DNA of 11,999 bases from an uncultured Prevotella sp. (GTDB lineage Bacteria; Bacteroidota; Bacteroidia; Bacteroidales; Bacteroidaceae): contig USRA01000059.1 of NCBI GenBank assembly GCA_900557035.1, forward strand, positions 1 to 11,999, in the 5' to 3' direction. Positions 1 through 5,517 of this stretch are shown here, in pieces. Position numbers and translations under genes: made by a program. The notes beneath the pieces are model-generated. The model made no database searches. It saw nothing but the letters and a program-made list of their open reading frames with translations, and was not told where the DNA came from. Position 1 is the stretch's first letter, and every line of letters starts with the position of its first letter.

Positions 1-91
1 TATATAAAAACATTATAAAGCCTTTAGGCTGAGATTATTATCCCGAACTGAGGTAATATTGCACCCTAAAACAACATTAAAGGCTATTGAT

Positions 92-1576
92 ATGAAACGA
101 ATCTTTATCTCAATGACAGGTTTCATCACCTGTATGAACCTGATGGCACAAACTCCTGTCAGTTTTTATCCTCAGGAGAATGACCAAGACATCAACATCG
201 ATACACATCTGGTCATCGTGTTTGACAAGACTGTAAAGACTGGCAGCAAGGGCATGATCACTGTTACGGACAAGACAACTCGAAAGGTGGTTGATAGAAT
301 CGACATGAGCATTCCGGCGGGACCAACCGAAGGACAGCCCAAGAATCCAAATGGTGTATATACTCCCGTTCCCTATATATATAAGGTGGAGAATGTAACC
401 AATCGCAATACTCGTCCTGGAACTCCATCAGGGGCTGCCAAGGAAGACAAATGCAAGTATCAGAAGACCATCATTGGTGGATTCTCTGATGCCTTTCACT
501 TCTATCCTGTCATCTGTCATGGGAACAAAGCAACCATTTTTCTGCATAACAATATGCTGGAATATGGACATGAATATGAAATCAAGATTAGCAAGGGTAC
601 GATTGAGGGATGGAATGGCAAGAAGTCATGGACGTTTAGGACTAAGAAAAACGCCCCTTCTGCAGATTTGCGTCATATCGTTGTGGCAGCTGATGGCAGC
701 GGAGACTTCTCCACTCTGCAAGGTGCCATGGATTGGATACCAGACTCATTGCCTTCTGAAGCCAGCAGGAAAAAGGTTTTCGTGAAGAATGGAAATTATG
801 AAGAGCTGGTTTATTTCCGCAATAAGCGATTCGTAACTATCCAAGGAGAATCCATGGATGGGGTAGTGGTACATTACCCCAATAACGAGGTATTCAATCC
901 TCACCCGGTTGATATCAAGACCAATGAGCAGAAAGGAACATTCCCTTCTCGCCGTGCAGCTGTGGCAGCAGACAACTGTGCCGACATGATTTTCAAGGAT
1001 ATCACCTTCAAGACAGATTGCAAGGGACAGGCTGAGGGATTCCTGCTCAATGGTGAAAGAAACTTTGCAGAGAATGTGCATGTAATCGGTGATGGTGATG
1101 CTCTTCAGGTGAATGGTTCTGCCTACTGGCTCAACTGCGTGATTGATGGAGGAGGTGACACGGTGCTGGGTAGAGGTCCATCCTATTTCAATCACTGTAC
1201 CCTTTACAGCTATGGTGCTTTCATGTGGATTAGAAATACCAGGGAGAACCATGGTAACATCTTCAATGACTGTACCTTCAAAGGATTGGGCAAGGATGCC
1301 GTGATAGCCCGCCTTCCTGACAACAAGGGCAGAAATTATCCTGATGCGGAATGCGTGCTGCTGAATTGTACGCTTGATGGTGTGCCTTCTGAAGGCTTTG
1401 GCCCCATAGATGAGTCGGCATCAACGGTAAATCTCCTGGAATTCAACAGCCATGACAAGGAAGGTAAAACTATAGATATCAGCAAGAGAAACAAGCATGT
1501 ACGTCAGCTTGACGCCATCAAGGATGCTGAGACAATCGGAAAATACTCCAATGCAAGTTGGGTTCTGAATTGGTAA
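92..1576 (+). CDS. Secreted pectinesterase-type (CE8 family) protein with N-terminal Ig-like region
   Basis: Probable pectin methylesterase, which removes methyl esters from homogalacturonan outside the cytoplasm. I start it at the ATG at 92, because this gives a clean signal peptide (MKR, a hydrophobic stretch, then MAQ at about residues 18-20); an in-frame TTG at 59 only adds a polar extension. Mature protein is about 474 residues. Residues ~22-185 look like a Big_5/Ig-like domain ending in WTFRT. Residues ~195-480 are a right-handed beta-helix of the pectinesterase type: a VAADGSGDFSTLQ opening (classical enzymes have V.dGsGdf.ti..A), NGNYEE, GQAEGF near 312-317, and candidate catalytic aspartates in DGDALQ (about 334-339) and GGDTVLG (about 354-360). 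These stand where classical enzymes have QDTLY and DFIFG. The arginine of ARLPD (about 407) may replace the GRPW arginine. The motifs are divergent, so the exact substrate is uncertain. No other pectin genes are visible; the upstream side is cut by the window. It converges with the fsr-type gene. Confidence 0.82.
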   Translation: MKRIFISMTGFITCMNLMAQTPVSFYPQENDQDINIDTHLVIVFDKTVKTGSKGMITVTDKTTRKVVDRIDMSIPAGPTEGQPKNPNGVYTPVPYIYKVENVTNRNTRPGTPSGAAKEDKCKYQKTIIGGFSDAFHFYPVICHGNKATIFLHNNMLEYGHEYEIKISKGTIEGWNGKKSWTFRTKKNAPSADLRHIVVAADGSGDFSTLQGAMDWIPDSLPSEASRKKVFVKNGNYEELVYFRNKRFVTIQGESMDGVVVHYPNNEVFNPHPVDIKTNEQKGTFPSRRAAVAADNCADMIFKDITFKTDCKGQAEGFLLNGERNFAENVHVIGDGDALQVNGSAYWLNCVIDGGGDTVLGRGPSYFNHCTLYSYGAFMWIRNTRENHGNIFNDCTFKGLGKDAVIARLPDNKGRNYPDAECVLLNCTLDGVPSEGFGPIDESASTVNLLEFNSHDKEGKTIDISKRNKHVRQLDAIKDAETIGKYSNASWVLNW

Positions 1577-1652
1577 GAAAGGAGATTATTTATGTCTCAA
1601 AAAAAAATATTGAGCTCTACATATCTAGCATGGTTTGCCCTTGAATCTTTTT

Positions 1653-2918
1653 TCATATCCGTTTATCTCCTATATCTGTTAATTCATCAGTTTCTTCAAC
1701 GCTTTTCTTCTGGGTATTCGGCAAGAATCCTGCAATGATGCCGAGCAATGGCAGGAAGGCACTCACCTGGAAGATAAACTCAATACTGGTCTTGTCGGCT
1801 AGCCATCCGAAGAAAGCTGAACCCAGTCCTCCCAGTCCGAACATCAGTCCGAAGAAAATGCCTGCTATCAATCCCACTTTATCTGGCATCAGGTCGGTGG
1901 CATATACCACGATGGAAGAGAAAGCCGAAGCAATGATCAATCCTGACAGGAAGGTAAAGATAATGGTCCACGTGAAGTTGACGAAAGGCATGGCGATGGT
2001 AAAAGGTGCTGCTCCCAGAATGGAGAACCAGATGACATACTTTCTGCCAAACTTGTCTCCCAGCATGCCTCCTGCTACGGTACCTATGGCAAAGGCGGCA
2101 AGGAATACGAAGAGGCACAGCTGCGAAGTCTGTACCGAAACCCCGAACTTATCCATCAGGAAGAAGGTGAAGTAACTCGTAATGCACGCCGTATAGAAAT
2201 ACTTGGAGAACACGAGCATGATGAGGATGAACAGAGCCCAATACTTCACCCTTTTAGAGATATGGGTGTTGAGAAGCGGTTGTTTCTGCGGATGGTTCAC
2301 CACGTAAGCCAATCGTGCCTTATACCAGACTCCCAGTCTTACCATGATGATGGCAGCCAGTAGTGCTGCAAGGGCAAACCAGGAGATGGCATGCTGACCG
2401 AAAGGCAGGATGATGATGGCTGCAAGCAATGGTCCTATTGCAGAACCTCCATTGCCACCCACCTGGAAGATGGATTGTGCCAGACTCTTCTTGCCTCCCG
2501 ATGCCATCTGTGCCACTCTCGATGCTGTGGGATGAAACACGGACGAACCCAGACCTACAACGCTCACTGCCAGGAGAATCAGAAAGTAATTCTCGGCGAA
2601 AGCCAGCAGGAGCAGACCCACCAATGTGAAACACATGCCGATGGAGAGGGCATAGGGACGGGGATGCTTATCGGCATAAAGTCCTGTGAAAGGTTGCAGA
2701 ATAGAAGATGTCATCTGGAAAACCAGCGTGATGATGCCTATCTGTGCAAACGAGAAATCGAACTTATCCTTCACTATCGGATAGATGGAAGGGATAATCG
2801 ACTGAATCATATCGTTCAGGAAATGGGAAATGCTACAGATGATGAGCATGGAATACACTGTACCCTCTACCATCGTAGGATTTCCCTTGATTTTACTGCC
2901 TATAGACTTGATGTTCAT
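1653..2918 (-). CDS. fsr: MFS efflux transporter, fosmidomycin-resistance (Fsr) type
   Basis: A 421-residue inner-membrane major facilitator protein with about 12 hydrophobic helices, expected to export drugs by proton antiport. Recognised from memory as close to E. coli Fsr. Shared blocks include SHFLNDMIQS (31-40), IGMCFTL (93-99), GSSVFHP (124-130), the SIFQVGGN block (149-156), FSKYFY (237-242), GDKFGRKYVIW (287-297) and the C-terminal FLPLLGI. The loop between helices 6 and 7 (about 200-225) is polar, as usual. Length matches the family (about 400). The charged tail rich in E and D after residue 403 is ordinary. It is the last gene of a minus-strand operon, 15 bp after the ogt stop, and has no promoter of its own that I can see. 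Fsr gives fosmidomycin resistance in E. coli when overexpressed; the natural substrate here is unknown. Confidence 0.9.
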   Translation of the reverse strand: MNIKSIGSKIKGNPTMVEGTVYSMLIICSISHFLNDMIQSIIPSIYPIVKDKFDFSFAQIGIITLVFQMTSSILQPFTGLYADKHPRPYALSIGMCFTLVGLLLLAFAENYFLILLAVSVVGLGSSVFHPTASRVAQMASGGKKSLAQSIFQVGGNGGSAIGPLLAAIIILPFGQHAISWFALAALLAAIIMVRLGVWYKARLAYVVNHPQKQPLLNTHISKRVKYWALFILIMLVFSKYFYTACITSYFTFFLMDKFGVSVQTSQLCLFVFLAAFAIGTVAGGMLGDKFGRKYVIWFSILGAAPFTIAMPFVNFTWTIIFTFLSGLIIASAFSSIVVYATDLMPDKVGLIAGIFFGLMFGLGGLGSAFFGWLADKTSIEFIFQVSAFLPLLGIIAGFLPNTQKKSVEETDELTDIGDKRI

Positions 2919-2933
2919 TTGTTTTTTACTCTC

Positions 2934-3467
2934 TTATTTGAAAATCAACTTTTTATGTTGTTTTTTTTCTGCTTCAAGTTCCAATAACCTTCTCTTTGCG
3001 TCTAATCCTCCGGCAAAACCTGTAAGGCAATGATTGCTACCGATAACACGATGGCAGGGAATGAAAATGCTGATGCCATTAGCTCCGATGGCACCTGCCA
3101 CGGCTCTTGTGCCATTGGGGTTACCCATACTTATGGCTATTTCCTTATAGCTTCTTGTTTCTCCGTAGGGTATGTTGAGCAATGCATGCCATACTTTTTT
3201 CTGAAAATCGGTTCCTACAGGACGCAACGGAATATCGAATATCTTGCGGATGCCGGTGAAATATTCATTCAGCTGCTTCTTGGCAAGTTCCAGGATAGGG
3301 GTTGTCTCAATTTTGAACTCAGCCTTCATATACTGCGAAACCCGAAGCTTATTGCGCTCTGCACATGGCATTTCATTCCAATCACAAAGACACAAATCAT
3401 CACCCACAGATGCCAGAATTAACTCTCCGCAGGGCGAGTTGTAATATTGGATGTTTATTTGCTGCAT
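2934..3467 (-). CDS. ogt: Methylated-DNA--protein-cysteine S-methyltransferase (Ogt type)
   Basis: A suicide DNA-repair protein that moves an alkyl group from O6-alkylguanine (or O4-alkylthymine) onto its own cysteine. The 177-residue protein has the alkyltransferase signature IPCHRVIGS at 136-144, with the acceptor Cys138. It also has the helix-turn-helix with RAVAGA (121-126; Arg121 is the base-flipping finger position), the Asn at 130, and the Y-K-E-I element near 107-110. The N-terminal ribonuclease-like domain (about 1-75) is short and there is no Ada-type zinc/AraC region, so this is a stand-alone Ogt rather than Ada. It is the middle gene of the minus-strand operon, 30 bp after the PARG-type gene and 15 bp before fsr. 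No promoter is seen in the 30-bp gap, so co-transcription is likely. The lysine-rich C-terminus after 165 is slightly longer than in many homologues. Confidence 0.95.
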   Translation of the reverse strand: MQQINIQYYNSPCGELILASVGDDLCLCDWNEMPCAERNKLRVSQYMKAEFKIETTPILELAKKQLNEYFTGIRKIFDIPLRPVGTDFQKKVWHALLNIPYGETRSYKEIAISMGNPNGTRAVAGAIGANGISIFIPCHRVIGSNHCLTGFAGGLDAKRRLLELEAEKKQHKKLIFK

Positions 3468-3497
3468 TCTATCAAATACGATGAAACGGAATCTTTA

Positions 3498-4346
3498 TTA
3501 CTTGAATTCATCAACGAAAGGTTGGAGGTTTCCTCCTTTTGGTGAATTCTGGTCTTCGAGGATGGCAAAAGCAATGAGCTTATATTTGTTTTTGAATTCC
3601 GTCTCATCTATCACTTCATGGAATAATCGGGCGATGCTGCGAGGAGGATTGCGGAAAGCTCCACAGCCAAAGGCTCCAAGTACTATGCTGTCATGACCAT
3701 GCAGTAATCCAATTCTCAATATCGTTCGCATCTTATTCTTGGTAATCTCGGCATCTCTTTTGCCCATGTTTCCATTTTCATCTTGTAGTGGGTGATTGAT
3801 GGCTGGCACGGCAACGAACGACATATAATAAGGATTGTCGAGCAGTGCAAAATCGTGCTTGGCTCCAGCTCTCAATACAGTGGCTTTAGGAACATAGATG
3901 CCCCCATAAGGAACGGCGATTGGATACTGGTATTTGCTTTTCTCCAGTCCATATTCCTCTGCATAAGAGGCATAACGGTACATGGAAAGGAAGAGGTTGG
4001 TGCAGCGGAAGAGACTCTCCTCCTGCGCTCGGCTACCATTTAGTACACCACCGCCAGGGTTGCGACGGCTGGCAAGGTTGAGCACCATAGGGTTATATCC
4101 TTCTTTTTGCAATTGGTGTCCGCAATGTATGCTGTCGTCATTCTCCACAATAATCTTTGTTTCTCCCTCAATGGTAGGTATGCTTGTAGCGTCTAAAGCC
4201 TTGGTATAGAATCTGCTACCCTTCAGCATCGCTTCATTGTCCAAGAGTTCCACTTCCTCCCCATTCACTGAAGTATAGTTTCCCTCCTGCACGATATCTA
4301 TGGTTTGCTGAAATACATCAGCCAGTTGTCTTCTGTCGTTGATCAT
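3498..4346 (-). CDS. Microbial-type poly(ADP-ribose) glycohydrolase (TIGR02452 family)
   Basis: A 282-residue cytoplasmic macrodomain-like protein predicted to hydrolyse ADP-ribose linkages. The PARG signature (GGG, 6-8 residues, QEE) is present: NPGGG at 96-100 and QEE at 108-110, with a 7-residue spacer. The glutamates of QEE are the catalytic pair in characterised PARGs. The second phosphate-binding loop is LGAFGCGAFRNPP (223-235). The N-terminal helical segment (about 1-60) is the usual microbial PARG cap. The family name (TIGR02452, DUF2263 N-terminal domain) is from memory. It is the first gene of the minus-strand operon and lies 29 bp upstream of the Bacteroidota promoter's -7 box. Its partner, an ADP-ribosyltransferase, is not in the window. 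Possible roles are recycling of ADP-ribosylated protein or DNA, NAD metabolism, or defence against ADP-ribosylating toxins; the sequence cannot decide between them. Confidence 0.88.
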   Translation of the reverse strand: MINDRRQLADVFQQTIDIVQEGNYTSVNGEEVELLDNEAMLKGSRFYTKALDATSIPTIEGETKIIVENDDSIHCGHQLQKEGYNPMVLNLASRRNPGGGVLNGSRAQEESLFRCTNLFLSMYRYASYAEEYGLEKSKYQYPIAVPYGGIYVPKATVLRAGAKHDFALLDNPYYMSFVAVPAINHPLQDENGNMGKRDAEITKNKMRTILRIGLLHGHDSIVLGAFGCGAFRNPPRSIARLFHEVIDETEFKNKYKLIAFAILEDQNSPKGGNLQPFVDEFK

Positions 4347-4374
4347 ATTTGTATAGTTTTACGTTCTTTTACCG

Positions 4375-4406
4375 CAAAAATACGATTATTCTATCAATAT
4401 ACCAAA
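4375..4406 (-). promoter_or_regulatory. Bacteroidota promoter for the PARG-ogt-fsr operon
   Basis: Read on the minus strand, TTTG (4406-4403) is followed after exactly 20 bp by TATTTTTG (4382-4375). This fits the Bacteroidota primary sigma pattern TTTG, 19-21 bp, TAnnTTTG. Transcription would start roughly 4365-4370 and leave a leader of about 20-25 nt before the ATG at 4346. It is back to back with the plus-strand promoter ending at 4454. Confidence 0.7.
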
Positions 4407-4422
4407 TATTTATCAAAAAAAA

Positions 4423-4454
4423 TGTGTTTATTTCGATATTTCTTTGTATATTTG
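4423..4454 (+). promoter_or_regulatory. Probable promoter for the DUF4160/DUF2442 pair
   Basis: A perfect -7 box of the TAnnTTTG type (TATATTTG, 4447-4454) lies 26 bp before the ATG at 4481. The -33 element is weak: TGTG at 4423-4426, spaced 20 bp, has one mismatch to TTTG. The two divergent operons therefore share a 134-bp intergenic region that is very AT-rich between the two -7 boxes. Confidence 0.5.
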
Positions 4455-4480
4455 CCATCGCTTAATATAAAAAATATAAG

Positions 4481-4783
4481 ATGGGCAAACTGGCATTGAT
4501 ATTGTGTTTTATTCTTTCTGTTTTCCCTGCTGATGCAAATGAGAACAGAAAGCATATCCATGTGGTAAAACGTGGAAGCAAGAAGTCTCATCGAGGACAT
4601 ACTGTAGCTAAGATATGGATTGAAGAGAATGGACAAAAGAAAATAGAGATAGCTTGGTCTGAACTGTCGGCATCAGAAGAAGCTGTGATAATTGGAGCTA
4701 TTGATAAACATTGGGATGAATTCAATAGAATGATTGACGATGTCTTTGCTGGCAAGAAAATTAGAATAAAAACAATAAAATAA
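4481..4783 (+). CDS. Small DUF4160-like protein, function unknown
   Basis: A 100-residue protein that I assign to the DUF4160 family by pattern. A hydrophobic start is followed by an acidic/Asn turn and HIHV (25-28), which matches the family's P-H-I/V-H-V core. Then comes a basic linker, AKIWIEENG (43-51), and a helical C-terminal half (about 63-90) with a Trp at 78. Residues 1-18 could be mistaken for a signal peptide, but in DUF4160 proteins this stretch is the first beta strand, so I expect a cytoplasmic protein. The stop is 13 bp from the next start, and the next gene is DUF2442-like. DUF4160 and DUF2442 genes are commonly found as neighbours and have been proposed as toxin-antitoxin-like pairs. 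I recall no established biochemical activity. It lies upstream of a type I restriction locus on the same strand. Confidence 0.65.
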   Translation: MGKLALILCFILSVFPADANENRKHIHVVKRGSKKSHRGHTVAKIWIEENGQKKIEIAWSELSASEEAVIIGAIDKHWDEFNRMIDDVFAGKKIRIKTIK

Positions 4784-4796
4784 AGGGAGGTCTATT

Positions 4797-5036
4797 ATGT
4801 GCAAATATAAAGATACAACTTTAGGAATCAAAAAGTTAGATTTCAATGTGAAACGTGGGGCAATGGCAGTTTTCTTGACAGATGGTCGAGAGGTGATTGT
4901 TCCTGTAAAGATGTTTCCTGAGATAAAGAATCTGAGCAAAAAGCAGAGGGAGGATTATATGATAATGGATGATCAATACTTCTCCTTTGATGCAATCAGC
5001 AAAATCTTCTCCGTTAAGGATATTTTGCACCATTGA
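4797..5036 (+). CDS. Small DUF2442-like protein, likely partner of the upstream gene
   Basis: A 79-residue protein with the DUF2442 layout. A beta strand pair (about 14-27) precedes the central DGREVIVPVKMFPEI (29-43; the family pattern is DGR, a hydrophobic stretch, P, then FP.L). This is followed by KKQREDYMIMD (48-58) and a C-terminal segment FDAISKIFSVKDIL (64-77), which corresponds to the family's W/F..lDeDi.v..LL ending. Unlike most neighbours it has a clear Shine-Dalgarno-like GGGAGG at 4785-4790, 6 bp before the ATG. That suggests translation independent of, or in a fixed ratio to, the upstream gene. The function is not known. In DUF4160/DUF2442 pairs this would be the candidate antitoxin or partner, by analogy only. 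The stop is immediately followed by the -33 element of the next promoter. Confidence 0.65.
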   Translation: MCKYKDTTLGIKKLDFNVKRGAMAVFLTDGREVIVPVKMFPEIKNLSKKQREDYMIMDDQYFSFDAISKIFSVKDILHH

Positions 5037-5068
5037 GTTGCAAGTTTCAAATATTCTTTGTATCTTTG
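5037..5068 (+). promoter_or_regulatory. Bacteroidota promoter upstream of the structured leader and hsdM
   Basis: GTTG (5037-5040), 20 bp, then TATCTTTG (5061-5068) matches the TTG / TAnnTTTG pattern well, with the box beginning right after the DUF2442 stop codon. The predicted start is about 5073-5077. The transcript would carry about 440 nt before hsdM, or would stop at the hairpin ending near 5377. I found no equally good promoter nearer hsdM: ATTCTTTG at 5475-5482 is off consensus and lacks a -33 partner. Confidence 0.6.
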
Positions 5069-5163
5069 CAACCAAATCGGGACGATGAGCCTTGCGCCCA
5101 TGCCGACCGATAAACAGAATGTATAACAATTAAATAATATAATAAGAAACAGAAAGAACAATT

Positions 5164-5385
5164 TTATAGACTTTTAAAGTCTTGATATATAAAGCGTTTA
5201 CGAAATTCGGAATACTCTCGAAATTTGGCGATAGACAGAAGTACAGCCGAGATAAAGTGAACGCCTGCGCTATAGCGTGGGCGGAACTTATCGGTTGTAC
5301 GGGCCACGCCAAATGCCTGAGAGTATGATAAGTGAAGCTCACGCTTCTTTTGTATCATACTCTCAGGTATTTTTGGCTTTCTCAT
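5164..5385 (-). CDS. Doubtful 73-residue ORF across the palindromic element
   Basis: An open frame from ATG at 5385 to a stop at 5164 encodes a basic protein, with an amphipathic stretch HFISAVLLSIAKF in its middle and FRKRF near the end. I recognise no domain. A GAGGA sequence lies about 15 nt upstream, and an in-frame stop precedes the ATG closely. Almost the whole frame is made of inverted repeats, so it may be an accidental reading of a repeat element rather than a gene. No Bacteroidota promoter is visible upstream on this strand. Conservation with synonymous changes in relatives would support coding; conserved pairing without frame conservation would refute it. Confidence 0.2.
   Translation of the reverse strand: MRKPKIPESMIQKKRELHLSYSQAFGVARTTDKFRPRYSAGVHFISAVLLSIAKFREYSEFRKRFIYQDFKSL
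5212..5326. repeat. Nested imperfect inverted repeat, 115 bp
   Basis: Four pairs of arms nest around one centre near 5269-5273. ATACTCTC (5212-5219) pairs with GAGAGTAT (5319-5326). TTTGGCG (5224-5230) pairs with CGCCAAA (5307-5313). GTACAGCCGA (5241-5250) pairs with TCGGTTGTAC (5291-5300) with one G-U. At the tip is the perfect palindrome CGCTATAGCG (5268-5277), flanked by CGCC/GGCG. Such nesting is unlikely by chance and implies a folded RNA, a cruciform-forming DNA site, or a palindromic extragenic repeat. Confidence 0.75.
5308..5377 (+). terminator. Long hairpin followed by T-rich run (terminator or attenuator candidate)
   Basis: CCTGAGAGTATGATA (5316-5330) and its perfect complement (5353-5367) form a 15-bp stem. 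It continues outwards through TG·TA and AAA/TTT to GCC/GGC (5308-5310 with 5375-5377, two bulged T), and inwards to GAAGC/GCTTC (5334-5338 with 5343-5347) around a TCAC tetraloop. TATTTTTGG follows the main stem. As RNA it would be very stable. It could end a short transcript from the promoter at 5037-5068. The T run is short and partly paired, so a terminator role is uncertain; the hairpin itself is clear. Confidence 0.55.
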
Positions 5386-5517
5386 GTGATGGGATTTTCC
5401 TCATGTCTTGTGATGTGGCTCGTTCCCGAATTCAGTTCCAACGTTCCTCGTTATAGTGACAAAGAAGACTTTTTATTCTTTGCCCCTATTGTCGTACAAT
5501 GAATAAAAGGTAATTCT

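Larger units (their letters stand above)
5069..5517 (+). other. Long intergenic/leader region before hsdM
   Basis: No convincing plus-strand gene lies here. Contents in order: a possible 13-codon ORF at 5085-5126 (MSLAPMPTDKQNV); an AT-rich stretch (5124-5165); a 15-nt palindrome AGACTTTTAAAGTCT at 5168-5182; the nested inverted repeat at 5212-5326; the long hairpin at 5308-5377; then 5378-5517, which has three GTTCC motifs (5422, 5435, 5443) and an AAAAGG ribosome-binding sequence (5505-5510) for hsdM. The region could be a regulatory leader, a small structured RNA gene, or an inserted dispersed repeat. Confidence 0.55.

Noticed and set aside
19..75. A TPP-riboswitch-like string before the pectinesterase (GGCTGAGA ... 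CCCGAACTGA ... GGTAATA ... GCA)
   Set aside because: It resembles the 3' half of the thi-box, but the 5' GGGGUGC strand is missing, the GAACCUGA block lacks a base, and the P4/P5 pairing cannot form. The gene has no link to thiamine. Probably chance or a decayed remnant.
4481..4535. Signal peptide on the 100-residue protein
   Set aside because: The hydrophobic start coincides with the first strand expected in DUF4160 proteins, and the conserved HIHV core follows at once. Export is less likely than a cytoplasmic fold.
5164..5390. Insertion sequence or transposon end
   Set aside because: The inverted repeats are nested around one centre, not terminal to a cargo. No transposase or target-site duplication is visible.
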